From NCBI GenBank assembly GCA_017746715.1, contig JAGHZQ010000107.1:1-64000 (forward strand): DNA of 64,000 nucleotides, given 5' to 3'. Below the pieces are notes generated by a model. The model was not told the origin of the DNA. It ran no database searches and saw nothing but the letters and a program-made list of their open reading frames with translations. The position numbers were made by a program, and so were the translations under genes. This document shows positions 26,146 through 34,581 of the stretch, in pieces (positions within the stretch are counted from its first letter, which is position 1; each line of letters starts with the position of its first letter). This DNA is from Cyanobacteria bacterium SBLK (lineage in GTDB: Bacteria > Cyanobacteriota > Cyanobacteriia > Cyanobacteriales > Spirulinaceae).

Positions 26146-27120
26146 TCAGTCAAAAATCTTCTCGGTCAGTTGCTCGGATAATGCCAAGATGTCATAAAAC
26201 TCGGCGATTTGTTGCATCCAATCGGCGGGGATATCTTTCACGCCATAATACAATCCTGCCAAGCCTCCAGCGAGGGCGGCGATCGCATTCGTACTCTCTC
26301 CTAAATTCACGGCCGCTAAAACCGTGTCTTTGTAGGACGATGCGTTTAACAAACACCATAGCGCCGCCTCGAGGGTATGAATGACATAGCCTCCAGAAGA
26401 AATTTCGTCTCGGGGCAACTCGGCGAGGGTGCCGCCGATTAGGTTATGAAAATGGAAGAGTTCGGCACCGTAAGGGGGATGCCAATAGAGGGGTTCGACT
26501 CGAGCGATACCGCGCAAATAGGCTTCATCGGGGGCGTATCCTTGGAGCAGGTCGATGGCAATGCTGATGTAAAAGCCACAAGCCATTTGCGATCGCGGAT
26601 GGGCGTGAGTGATGCGAGAGATGAGGTGAATGCGATCGAGCAGATCCGGAAAGGGTAAGCGATCGTGGCAAAAGACAAAGGGAAGCGTCCGCACGAGGGA
26701 GCCGTTGCCATTGCTCATCTCTTCCATGTCCCCCGACAATCGCGGGGAAATGCCCTCTCGCAAGCGGGCGATCGCTTTGGCGGTGGTCAAGCCAATTTCG
26801 AAATGCCAGCCGTTGGGCGTCCAAATTTCCCCCTCGTACCAGCGTGCGAGGAGGTGTGCCGTTACGCCAACTAAGGCTTCTGTGGTGACATCTGCCCGAC
26901 TGAGGGCTTCGGCGACGCAAAACATTAAAGCACTTTCATCGGACCAAGTTCCGGGGGGGCGATTGTGGGTGCCGTATCCTTGCATTCCTTTGACGGGAGA
27001 ATTTTGTAATTGCGATCGCGAACAAAATTCTACTGGCACTCCTAACGCATCCCCCACGCAAAATCCCAACAATCCCGAGAGGATTTTCGCTGATAAAGTC
27101 TTAGTTTTTGCCCGTTTCAT
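26146..27120 (-). CDS. ADP-ribosylglycohydrolase family protein, metal site altered
   Basis: A helical ADP-ribosylglycohydrolase (DraG/ARH) fold: GLLGFCVGDALGVPVEF at the start, GTWSDESALMFCVAEAL in place of the usual W-TDD-T motif, HAHPRSQMACGFY in the middle and NLGESTNAIAALAGGLAGLYYG near the end. In active members the last motif reads close to GDTDTIA; here the two metal-binding aspartates are Ser and Asn, and the first site is SDES. Catalysis may be lost or changed. The frame is open to 27255; I chose ATG 27120 (MKRAKTKTLSAKILSG), while ATG 27168 is possible. Confidence 0.82.
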   Translation of the reverse strand: MKRAKTKTLSAKILSGLLGFCVGDALGVPVEFCSRSQLQNSPVKGMQGYGTHNRPPGTWSDESALMFCVAEALSRADVTTEALVGVTAHLLARWYEGEIWTPNGWHFEIGLTTAKAIARLREGISPRLSGDMEEMSNGNGSLVRTLPFVFCHDRLPFPDLLDRIHLISRITHAHPRSQMACGFYISIAIDLLQGYAPDEAYLRGIARVEPLYWHPPYGAELFHFHNLIGGTLAELPRDEISSGGYVIHTLEAALWCLLNASSYKDTVLAAVNLGESTNAIAALAGGLAGLYYGVKDIPADWMQQIAEFYDILALSEQLTEKIFD

Positions 27121-27241
27121 GGTGTTCGTCGCGATCGCGGTGCCGTGGTGTAGCCTATTCGTAATCATCCGAGTCCGTATCCTATTTTTTTTGTTCGCAC
27201 AAAAATGAAGTTCGTTCGTGCACCCTATTTCTTTGTACTCG

Positions 27242-28024
27242 ATGTCTAATTCCAAACCCGAAAATTTTCTCGAGCGATCGTGGCTGTGGCGATTGATTCT
27301 GGCACTCTTTCTTGCGGGACAACTGGGTTTGCGCCTCTTTAAGGGCAGGATTTACCCGCGTGCTTTTCTCGAACAGTTTGCCAAAGCCGGACCTCGTTCC
27401 CTGTTATCTGTTATTTTAATCGCAATTTCTGCCAGTGCCATTTTTACGGTGCAAACGGCGAGGGAATTGAATCGCTTTGGGGCAATACAGGCGTTGGGAG
27501 GGGCGTTTGCTTTGGCATTCTGTCGGGAGTTGGGTCCGGTGCTGACGGCAAGTATTGTGGCGGGACAAGTGGGATCGGCTTATGCGGCGGAGTTGGGGGC
27601 GATGCGGGTGACGGAACAAATCGATGCTTTGATAATGCTCAAAACGGATCCGATCGATTATTTGGTTTTGCCGAGGGCGATCGCTTGTTGTTTGATGTTG
27701 CCGTTATTAACCATTTGCGCGATCGCGGTGGGAACTGGAGTGGGAATGCTGACGGCACGGCAATTTTACCATCTTAATCCTTGGGTGTTTTTGCGCTCGG
27801 TGCGAGCGTTTTTGATGCCTTTGGATTTATTGGCGGTGTTGTTGAAAGGGTTTTTATTTGGCATTGTCGTCTCGGCGATCGGATGTAGTTGGGGGTTAAC
27901 GACACAAGGCGGGGCAAAGGAGGTGGGACAATCGGCAACCAATGCCGTTGTTACGACGTGGATCGCGATTTTCTTTCTCGATTTTTTCCTCTCTTTGGTG
28001 TTGTTTGAATCTCCTGTTTTTTAG
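27242..28024 (+). CDS. MlaE-type ABC transporter permease
   Basis: A 260-residue integral membrane protein of the MlaE/Ycf63 family, which forms the permease of lipid or organic-solvent ABC transporters that move phospholipid or glycolipid between membranes. Family features are AFGRELGPVLTA-like AFCRELGPVLTASIVAGQVGS, AELGAMRVTEQIDAL and the loop TTQGGAKEVGQSAT near the C-terminus, with five or so hydrophobic helices. ATG 27242 is preferred over the upstream alternative start. The ATPase and MCE-domain partners are not next to it, a common situation in cyanobacteria. Confidence 0.9.
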   Translation: MSNSKPENFLERSWLWRLILALFLAGQLGLRLFKGRIYPRAFLEQFAKAGPRSLLSVILIAISASAIFTVQTARELNRFGAIQALGGAFALAFCRELGPVLTASIVAGQVGSAYAAELGAMRVTEQIDALIMLKTDPIDYLVLPRAIACCLMLPLLTICAIAVGTGVGMLTARQFYHLNPWVFLRSVRAFLMPLDLLAVLLKGFLFGIVVSAIGCSWGLTTQGGAKEVGQSATNAVVTTWIAIFFLDFFLSLVLFESPVF

Positions 28025-28068
28025 GATTCAAGGTAAAATTAGATCGTTCTCGAGTTTAATAATTACCT

Positions 28069-28710
28069 ATGATTGTCGCTTCTCCTCCGGTAATGCGATC
28101 GGCGATTCTTCTCGATAATATTAGCTGGCAAACCTACGAAATCTTGCTCGAAGCCTTCCAAGACCAGCGAGGGCTTCGTCTCACCTACGATTGCGGAAAA
28201 CTAGAGATTATGACTCCTCTCGCTCCTCATGAAGGATACAAAAAATTAGTTGGTCGTTGCATTGAAACTGTAACAGAAGAATTTAACATCAATATTAGAA
28301 GTCTGGGTTCTCTAACTTGTCGCCGTCAAGATTTAGCTAAAGGCTTAGAACCGGATCAATGCTATTATATTACCAATGAAGCGAGAGTTCGAGACTTAGA
28401 ACAAATTAATCTCGATCGCGATCCGCCCCCGGATCTGATTATTGAAATTGATATTACCAGCAGTTCCCTCGATCGCATGAGTTTGTATCTGGCTTTAGGC
28501 GTACCGGAAGTTTGGTGCTATGATGGCGAAAGATTGCAATTTTATGCGTTGCAAGAACAATCCTATCAAATTGTAGAGCGTTCTCCTACTTTTACCTTTC
28601 TTTCTCCTCATGATATTTTACGTTTTATCGAGCAACGCGCAACGATTGGAGAAACGGCACTCATTCGGTCTTTTCGTCAGTGGGTTAGAGAACAAGTTCG
28701 GGATGCGTAA
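28069..28710 (+). CDS. Uma2 family nuclease-like protein (second copy)
   Basis: A 213-residue Uma2 protein of a different subgroup from the copy at 1.7 kb: SWQTYEILLEAF, KLEIMTPLAPHE, EPDQCYYI, DPPPDLIIEIDITSSSLDRMSLYLALGVPEVWCYDG. The Asp and Glu of the nuclease core are present, while the usual lysine after the SSLD segment is Arg, so activity is uncertain. It starts 45 bases after the permease gene on the same strand but is probably an unrelated passenger. Confidence 0.85.
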   Translation: MIVASPPVMRSAILLDNISWQTYEILLEAFQDQRGLRLTYDCGKLEIMTPLAPHEGYKKLVGRCIETVTEEFNINIRSLGSLTCRRQDLAKGLEPDQCYYITNEARVRDLEQINLDRDPPPDLIIEIDITSSSLDRMSLYLALGVPEVWCYDGERLQFYALQEQSYQIVERSPTFTFLSPHDILRFIEQRATIGETALIRSFRQWVREQVRDA

Positions 28711-29070
28711 TTAATATTTTTCGTCATAGAACGAAAGAATTCATCCATTCATTGGATGAATTTAAACAAACACATTTAGACGATTGGCTCAATGAATTTA
28801 TTCAGTGGGTAAAACAATACGTATCCTTGGAATTTTATCTTTATCTGGATCGCTAAACTCAAGAAAAATAAAGAAAAAATGAAGAATAAAGAACTGCATA
28901 TTAAACAACAAAATTTTTGTTTAACTAACAAGAATTCTAGAGAAATTTAGCGTAAAATTAAAATAGATGGAAGTAAAATTTCATTGCCTTACAATTTATT
29001 ACCGACTCATTCAAAGCTAACGAATTCTTAACCTCCAACTGTTGCAATTAAAAGCATAAAGGAGAAAATT
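28711..29070. other. Intergenic region, 360 bases, with a possible short relic
   Basis: A perfect stem TTCATCC/GGATGAA lies at 28740-28760, and the following plus-strand frame to 28856 reads protein-like (LDEFKQTHLDDWLNEF) but has no start. It may be a gene remnant. The rest is AT-rich, with a Shine-Dalgarno AAGGAG at about 29059 for the next gene. Confidence 0.35.
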
Positions 29071-31842
29071 ATGGTGGCAAATATGGTACAACCCGATCCC
29101 GCCCAAAATATTTTGGGCTATGAAAAACAACCCCTAGATGTATTTTTTCGCCCCCAAAATGTGGCTCTAATTGGGGCGAGCGAAAAATCCAGCAGTGTCG
29201 GACGCACCCTCCTCTGGAATCTCATCGGACATCCCTTCGGCGGTACCGTTTTTCCCGTTAACCCCAAGCGATCCAGCGTTTTGGGGATCAAAGCCTATCC
29301 CAATATTGCCGCCGTCCCCGAAGCCGTCGATCTGGCGATCGTGGCGACTCCTGCCGCGACAGTCCCCCGCGTCATTGCTGAATGCGCTGAAGCGGGAGTG
29401 AAAGGGGCGATCGTCATCTCCGCAGGATTTAAAGAAATCGGACCCGAAGGAATTGCCTTGGAACAGGAGATTTTAGCAATCGCCCGAGGCAGTCAAATGC
29501 GGATTATCGGTCCGAACTGTTTGGGAGTGATGAATCCCGTTTCTGGGTTAAATGCCACCTTTGCCGGGGCGATCGCCCGTCCGGGGAATCTCGGCTTTCT
29601 CTCCCAAAGCGGAGCCTTGTGTACTTCGATTCTCGATTGGAGTTTTCGGGAAAATGTCGGGTTTAGCGCCTTCGTTTCCATCGGTTCCATGTTGGATGTG
29701 GACTGGGGCGACCTGATCGACTACCTCGGAGACGACCCCAACACCGAAAGTATCGTGATTTATATGGAAAGCATCGGTAATGCCCGCTCTTTCCTCTCCG
29801 CCGCCCGAGAAGTCGCCCGCACCAAACCCATTATTGTCATTAAAGCCGGACGCACGGAAGCCGCAGCCGCAGCCGCAGCCTCCCATACCGGGACTCTCGC
29901 GGGTAGTGATGACGTTCTCGATGCCGCCTTCCGACGGTGCGGCGTATTGCGGGTCGATACCATCGATGACCTCTTCAATATGGCAGAAGTCCTCGCCAAG
30001 CAACCGCGACCGAAAGGAAATGCCCTGACGATCCTCACCAACGCTGGCGGTCCGGGAGTGCTGACCACCGATGCCCTCATCGCCGAGGGCGGGGAACTCG
30101 CCACCCTTTCCGAAGAGACGATCCGCGCCCTCGACGAGATTTTGCCCCCCCATTGGAGTCATAGCAACCCCATCGATATTTTGGGGGATGCAGACCCCGA
30201 TCGCTATGGCAAGGCGATCGAAATTGCCCTTAAAGATCCCAATAGCGATGGGTTATTAGCGATCCTCACCCCCCAAGCGATGACGGAACCCACCCAAACC
30301 GCCCAGAAGTTCCTTGAGGTCTTGCAAAGTAAGGCACACCCCGCCAAACCCATTCTCGCGAGTTGGATGGGAGGAAACGCCATTACACCAGGGGAGGAAA
30401 TGCTCAACAACGCCAAAATTTTCACCCTGCCTTTCCCGGATACTGCCGCTCGCGTGTTTAACTATATGTGGCGCTATGCCTACAATTTGCGGGGCTTGTA
30501 CGAAACCCCCACCCTCGCCTCCGAAGAAGAAAATAACCTCCTCGATCGCGATCGGGTCAAAACGACGCTAGAGAAGATTCGCGATCGCGGTCGTACCTTG
30601 CTCACGGAATACGAATCCAAACAGCTTTTAGAGGCATACAACATTCCCACGGTTCCCACCCACGTTGCAACCAGTATCGAGGAAGCCGTGGAACAGGCGG
30701 AAAAAATCGGCTATCCCGTGGTTTTAAAATTAAACTCCACCACCATTACTCACAAAACCGATGTCGGCGGCGTGCGCCTATTATTGCAGGACGAACAAGC
30801 CGTGCGAGGTGCCTATCATGGCATTGAAGTCTCGGTAACGGAGAAAGCGGGGGCGGAACATTTCCATGGAGTGACGGTACAGCCGATGTTGCAGATGTCC
30901 CAAGGGGATTACGAATTAATTATCGGCAGCAGTTTCGATCCCCAATTCGGCCCGGTGCTCTTGTTTGGGACGGGGGGATCCTTGGTAGAAGTATTCAAAG
31001 ATCGCTCTCTCGCCATTCCTCCTTTAAATACCACCCTCGTCCGGCGGATGATGGAACAAACGAAGATTTACCAAGCCTTGCAAGGGGTGCGAGGACAAGC
31101 GGCGGTGAATTTGCAGGCATTAGAGCAGGCGATTGTCCGGTTCAGTCAATTGGTGGTAGAACAGCGTTGGATTAAGGAAATTGAAATCAATCCCCTTTTG
31201 GCTTCTTCCCAACACCTTATCGCTCTCGATGCGCGGGTAGTACTGCACGATCCGCAGGTGCGAGAGGCAGAAATTCCCACCCCTGCCATCTGTTCCTATC
31301 CTTTGGAATACGTGGATGTTTGGACGATGAAAAACGGGATGAACGTCACTATTCGCCCCATTCGTCCCGAAGACGAGCCGTTAGTGGTTAAATTCCACGA
31401 GCCTTTATCGGAGGAAAGTATTTACTTGCGCTATTTTCACTTAATGGCACTGAAAACGCGGGTTGCTCACGATCGCCTCTCTCGTCTCTGTTTCATCGAC
31501 TACGATCGCGAGATGGCATTGGTGGCGGATTATAAGAACCCGGAGACCGGAGAACACGAGATTTTGGGCATTGGTCGCCTGCGTCAGGGTCACAGTACCG
31601 ACGATGCGGAGTTTGCCGCTTTAGTGAGCGATCGCTTTCAATTCCAAGGATTGGGTACCGAGTTATTAAAACGCTTGGTTCAAGTGGGACGCGATCGCCA
31701 GTTATCCCGCATCGTTGCAGAGATTCTCCCGGAAAATGGAGCCATGCAGCGCGTTTGCGAAAAAGCAGGGTTTAAACTATCGCGAAAAACTCCCGATGTC
31801 GTCACCGCAGAGTTGGAATTACTGCCGGTTGCAGTGGTGTAA
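29071..31842 (+). CDS. Acyl-CoA synthetase (ADP-forming) fused to GNAT acetyltransferase
   Basis: A 923-residue fusion. Order: CoA-binding Rossmann domain (about 20-150; ALIGASEKSSSVGRTLLWNL), CoA-ligase domain with the phospho-histidine region (AAASHTGTLAGSDDV near 270-285), ATP-grasp domain (about 510-735; PVVLKLNSTTITHKTDVGGV), and a C-terminal GNAT domain (about 745-915; FQGLGTELLKRLVQVGRDR). The enzyme class makes acetate or another acid plus ATP from acyl-CoA and ADP. The GNAT part is like protein acetyltransferases of the Pat/YfiQ type, which acetylate metabolic enzymes. A good AAGGAGAAA site precedes the ATG. Confidence 0.93.
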   Translation: MVANMVQPDPAQNILGYEKQPLDVFFRPQNVALIGASEKSSSVGRTLLWNLIGHPFGGTVFPVNPKRSSVLGIKAYPNIAAVPEAVDLAIVATPAATVPRVIAECAEAGVKGAIVISAGFKEIGPEGIALEQEILAIARGSQMRIIGPNCLGVMNPVSGLNATFAGAIARPGNLGFLSQSGALCTSILDWSFRENVGFSAFVSIGSMLDVDWGDLIDYLGDDPNTESIVIYMESIGNARSFLSAAREVARTKPIIVIKAGRTEAAAAAAASHTGTLAGSDDVLDAAFRRCGVLRVDTIDDLFNMAEVLAKQPRPKGNALTILTNAGGPGVLTTDALIAEGGELATLSEETIRALDEILPPHWSHSNPIDILGDADPDRYGKAIEIALKDPNSDGLLAILTPQAMTEPTQTAQKFLEVLQSKAHPAKPILASWMGGNAITPGEEMLNNAKIFTLPFPDTAARVFNYMWRYAYNLRGLYETPTLASEEENNLLDRDRVKTTLEKIRDRGRTLLTEYESKQLLEAYNIPTVPTHVATSIEEAVEQAEKIGYPVVLKLNSTTITHKTDVGGVRLLLQDEQAVRGAYHGIEVSVTEKAGAEHFHGVTVQPMLQMSQGDYELIIGSSFDPQFGPVLLFGTGGSLVEVFKDRSLAIPPLNTTLVRRMMEQTKIYQALQGVRGQAAVNLQALEQAIVRFSQLVVEQRWIKEIEINPLLASSQHLIALDARVVLHDPQVREAEIPTPAICSYPLEYVDVWTMKNGMNVTIRPIRPEDEPLVVKFHEPLSEESIYLRYFHLMALKTRVAHDRLSRLCFIDYDREMALVADYKNPETGEHEILGIGRLRQGHSTDDAEFAALVSDRFQFQGLGTELLKRLVQVGRDRQLSRIVAEILPENGAMQRVCEKAGFKLSRKTPDVVTAELELLPVAVV

Positions 31843-31851
31843 TTCGGAAGT

Positions 31852-31901
31852 GCGATCGCTCGTTTTTTGACTGTTTTTTAGGCGAGCGATCGCGCTTTTT
31901 T
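31852..31901 (+). terminator. Rho-independent terminator of the synthetase-GNAT gene
   Basis: GCGATCGCTCG pairs with CGAGCGATCGC across a 20-base T-rich loop, then a run of six T. The stem uses HIP1 octamers. It begins ten bases after the stop. Confidence 0.85.
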
Positions 31902-32093
31902 CTTCCTTCTTTCGCGAGATGGGGAGAAAGTGAATGAGTTGCATTTTATAGATACCTCGCACAAAACCCACCAGCGAAGCGTTCTTTAGAGGTGGGATGT
32001 AGTGCGGACGGCTTTAGCCGTCGTCAGTCTGAAAAAGATTGACAAAAAAACAGTAAATTGCAATAATAAAACATCGAAAAAATTGATATAGTC

Positions 32094-33425
32094 ATGCTCG
32101 TTCTCGAAGCCAAACTCAAAGGAAAATCCGAACAATACCAAGTGCTAGATGAAGCAATTAGAACGGCTAATTTTATCCGTAATAAAGCGCTGCGGTATTG
32201 GATAGATAATCAAGGGGTTAAGCAATTTGACTTAAATAAATACTGTGCTGTTTTAGCCAAAGAATACGAATGGGCAAAGAAGCTCAATTCAATGGCAAGA
32301 CAAGCTAGTGCAGAACGAGCATGGTTTGCGATTTCCCGTTTCTTTGAAAACTGTAAAAATCCAAACATCAAGAAAAAGCGGTGCGACCCCGGCGAGGTCT
32401 CCTCGCCTAGCGGTCAGACCCCAGCGAGGTTTCCTCGCTATGGGAATGCTGACCAAGAGAGGGAACGCGCACCAAGACAAGGCTATCCTAAATTTAAAAA
32501 ACGGGGTCATTCAGTAGAGTATAAAACCTCTGGTTGGAAACTCTCAGAAGACCATAAAAAGCTAACCCTAACTGATGGTTTCAAAGCAGGTCAATTTAAA
32601 CTCATCGGAACTCGCGATCTGAACTTTTACACTCTCAAACAAATCAAGCGAGTTCGTATTGTCAGACGTGCTGATGGTTACTATGCTCAATTTGTCATCA
32701 AAGTTGACCGAAAAGAGCAACATGAAACCACAGGTAAATCTTTGGGGATTGATGTTGGGTTAGAGTCTTTCTACACGGATAGTGAAGGAAATCAAATTAA
32801 AAATCCTCGCTATTTAAGAAAGTCAGAAAAGGCACTCAAACACGCTCAAAAACAAGTTAGTCGTAAAAAGAAAGGGAGTAAAAATCGACGCAAAGCGATT
32901 AATAAATTAGCCAGAAAGCATCTCAAAGTTCACAGGCAACGTAAAGACTTTGCTGTTAAGACAGCAAGGGCGTTAGTCCAGTCTAGCGACTTGGTGGCCT
33001 ACGAGAATTTGAAGGTGCGAAACTTAGTTAAAAATCACTGTCTGGCTAAATCAATTAGTGATGCGTCTTGGCGAATGTTCCTCGAATGGGTCGAGTATTT
33101 CGGAACAGTTTTTGGAGTAGAAATTAGGTCAGTTCAACCTCATTTCACAAGCCAAGATTGTTCTCAATGCGGACATCGCCAAAAGAAAAGCCTCAGTCAA
33201 AGAACTCATCAATGTGCTAAATGTGGAACGAAGCTACATCGGGATCATAATGCAGCATTAAATATCTTGGCTAAGGCTTTGGGAAATAGCGGTGCGACCC
33301 CGGCGAATCGAATTCGCCAAGGGAACGCGCACCAAGATACCGTAGGGCATACGGAAATTAACGCCTCTGGACAGATTGACCTCTGTTTAACGAGTGAAAA
33401 CTTGTTAAACAAGTCGGCTGGTTGA
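32094..33425 (+). CDS. tnpB: TnpB RNA-guided endonuclease (IS605 family)
   Basis: TnpB is the RNA-guided nuclease of IS605 elements and the ancestor of Cas12. The RuvC-like centre is complete: Asp in GIDVGLESF, Glu in VAYENLKVRN, and Asp in LHRDHNAALNIL; the zinc finger CSQCG...CAKCG lies between the last two. The length is 443, versus about 390 expected, because three 17-codon palindromic mini-elements sit in frame: two at residues about 95-128 (one nested in the other) and one at 399-415. Removing them restores the usual family sequence (NIKKK then GYPKFKKRG; AKALGN then TVGHTE). The reading frame and catalytic residues are otherwise unbroken. Confidence 0.93.
   Translation: MLVLEAKLKGKSEQYQVLDEAIRTANFIRNKALRYWIDNQGVKQFDLNKYCAVLAKEYEWAKKLNSMARQASAERAWFAISRFFENCKNPNIKKKRCDPGEVSSPSGQTPARFPRYGNADQERERAPRQGYPKFKKRGHSVEYKTSGWKLSEDHKKLTLTDGFKAGQFKLIGTRDLNFYTLKQIKRVRIVRRADGYYAQFVIKVDRKEQHETTGKSLGIDVGLESFYTDSEGNQIKNPRYLRKSEKALKHAQKQVSRKKKGSKNRRKAINKLARKHLKVHRQRKDFAVKTARALVQSSDLVAYENLKVRNLVKNHCLAKSISDASWRMFLEWVEYFGTVFGVEIRSVQPHFTSQDCSQCGHRQKKSLSQRTHQCAKCGTKLHRDHNAALNILAKALGNSGATPANRIRQGNAHQDTVGHTEINASGQIDLCLTSENLLNKSAG
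32377..32478 (+). repeat. Palindromic mini-element A in tnpB, split by element B
   Basis: The 43-bp core starts GGTGCGACCCC at 32380 and ends CGCACC at 32473, with an inner stem GGCGAGG/CCTCGCC. It is interrupted before GGGAACGCG by a full second element (51 bp). Flanks AGC and AAGAC match those of the other copies. It is read in a different frame from copies B and C. Confidence 0.85.
32409..32459 (+). repeat. Palindromic mini-element B, nested inside element A
   Basis: The 43-bp core (32412-32454) has outer arms GGTCAG/CTGACC and inner stem AGCGAGG/CCTCGCT with loop TTT, flanked by AGC and AAGAG. The total is 51 bp, so it adds exactly 17 codons and keeps the frame. Confidence 0.85.
33288..33338 (+). 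repeat. Palindromic mini-element C near the 3' end of tnpB
   Basis: The 43-bp core (33291-33333) has outer arms GGTGCG/CGCACC and inner stem GGCGAAT/ATTCGCC, flanked by AGC and AAGAT. It adds 17 codons between AKALGN and TVGHTE. Arm and stem bases differ from copy B, but in a paired, compensating way. Confidence 0.85.
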
Positions 33426-33504
33426 AAGAGGAATCCCACCTTTTTAGCGAAGCGGAAAGGTGGGAGCAGTCAAGATAGTGACAACAGATTTAGGGAGTTA
33501 GATT

Positions 33505-33882
33505 ATGACATTACAACCGAAGCCGAGTACGGGGATTGCTCGCACGGAACGAGGACTGGCGATCGCGGGGACGCGCATCACTCTTTACGATATTATGGAC
33601 GATCTTAAAGCAGGATATCCTTACAAATATACTCGCGATACTTTCGAACTCAGCGATGTCCAACTTCAGGCAGCACTCGACTACATTGAAGCGAATAAAA
33701 TCGAGGTGGAAAAAGAGTATCAAGAAATGTTGCAAAATGCTGAAGAAATTCGCCAATATTGGGAAGAACGCAATCGCGATCGCTTGGCTGAAATTGCTAA
33801 ATTACCCCCTCGTCCCGGTTATGAAGCGGCTCGAATTAAACTCATACAACGAAGGATGCAGCGAGAAGCAAAAAAGCAATGA
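33505..33882 (+). CDS. DUF433-type antitoxin
   Basis: A 125-residue protein with an N-terminal DUF433 domain (GLAIAGTRITLYDIMDDLKAGYPYKYTRDTFELSDVQLQAALDYI), a small winged-helix-like fold found in VapB-type antitoxins, followed by a long charged helix likely to wrap the toxin. It overlaps the next gene by four bases (ATGA), the normal antitoxin-first order. The pair lies just behind the TnpB element, as expected for an accessory locus. Confidence 0.85.
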   Translation: MTLQPKPSTGIARTERGLAIAGTRITLYDIMDDLKAGYPYKYTRDTFELSDVQLQAALDYIEANKIEVEKEYQEMLQNAEEIRQYWEERNRDRLAEIAKLPPRPGYEAARIKLIQRRMQREAKKQ

Positions 33883-34271
33883 TTATTTTAGCCGATTATA
33901 ATTTGAATCGCCATGCTCTTTTACTTTCTGGAAGTCTGATCTCTGAGGGGTGGTTAGAAGTCGTTCCCATTCAGTTCGTGACTTTTCGAGAAATTGGTTT
34001 GGCGATCGATAGTAGCGATCGTGTTGTCTGGCGATTGGCTCAAACCCATCGGATGCTATTGTTAACAGCAAACCGCAATGCAAAAGGTGAAGATTCTCTA
34101 GAAACAGTAATGCGCGAGGAAAATTCACCGACCTCATTACCCATTATTACGATTGGTAATCCGGATCGAATCTATGAATCTCAGTATCGAAAATATTGTG
34201 TTGAGAAGCTGGTGGAAATTATTCTCGATCTTGAGGATTATATGGGGGTAGGGCGTTTATTTATTCCCTGA
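33879..34271 (+). CDS. DUF5615/PIN-like toxin
   Basis: A 130-residue protein of the PIN-like group that pairs with DUF433 proteins. It starts MIILADYNLN, with acidic residues Asp6 near the N-terminus and Asp in IDSSDRVVWRLA; the strand LLLTANRNAKGEDSLE carries further candidate acidic residues, as in the Mut7-C/DUF5615 fold. PIN-like toxins are RNases. It is translationally coupled to the antitoxin and followed by a stem-loop. Confidence 0.78.
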   Translation: MIILADYNLNRHALLLSGSLISEGWLEVVPIQFVTFREIGLAIDSSDRVVWRLAQTHRMLLLTANRNAKGEDSLETVMREENSPTSLPIITIGNPDRIYESQYRKYCVEKLVEIILDLEDYMGVGRLFIP

Positions 34272-34313
34272 TGCGATCGTATTCTAAAGTTGTTGTAAAT
34301 TGAGTTTTGTTAA

Positions 34314-34344
34314 GAGGGAGATAGTCATTAGGAGTATCTCCCTC
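34314..34344. terminator. Stem-loop between converging genes
   Basis: GAGGGAGATA pairs perfectly with TATCTCCCTC over an 11-base loop, midway between the toxin gene (plus) and the Pro/Ser-rich ORF (minus). Neither side has a strong T run, so it may be a bidirectional terminator or an mRNA-stabilising hairpin. Confidence 0.6.
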
Positions 34345-34374
34345 CAAATTCTATATCACTTGACTTTGATTGGT

Positions 34375-34575
34375 TCAATCTTTTTGATTAGAACTACCAC
34401 TATCTGATGGTGTTGATGGATTGGATGAGTTTGGAGGAGTACTGGCAGAAGGCTGAGATGGTTGACTTTTGGGAGGTTGAGGACGTAACCCAGACACTCC
34501 ATGCCAACTATGTTCGCTTGTTTCTTGATTATCTACAAATTGAGAATAATTATTAGGTGTTTTATTTTGATTCAT
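34375..34575 (-). CDS. Small Ser/Pro-rich protein of unknown function
   Basis: A 66-residue polar, low-complexity peptide (PPKSQPSQPSASTPPNSSN region) without hydrophobic segments, likely disordered. It follows the three-helix membrane protein by only six bases on the same strand, so it is probably the second gene of a two-gene unit. No family is recognised. Coding status rests on the tight spacing and plausible start. Confidence 0.5.
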   Translation of the reverse strand: MNQNKTPNNYSQFVDNQETSEHSWHGVSGLRPQPPKSQPSQPSASTPPNSSNPSTPSDSGSSNQKD

Positions 34576-34581
34576 GCTGAC

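Larger units (their letters stand above)
31967..33464 (+). mobile_element. IS605/IS1341-type element carrying only tnpB
   Basis: The element has hairpins at both ends instead of inverted repeats: CCCACC/GGTGGG at 31967-31996 on the left and CCCACCTTT/AAAGGTGGG at 33435-33464 on the right, both with AGCGAAGCG in the loop. That is the layout of single-strand transposing IS200/IS605 elements. No tnpA (Y1 transposase) is present, so movement would need a helper. The right end past tnpB would specify the guide (omega) RNA. A second hairpin GACGGC/GCCGTC is at 32007-32022. Exact ends are not determined. Confidence 0.8.

Noticed and set aside
31902..32093. A tnpA (Y1 transposase) gene upstream of tnpB
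   Set aside because: Only about 190 bases with hairpins lie before tnpB, so there is no room for tnpA and no Y1 or HUH motif.
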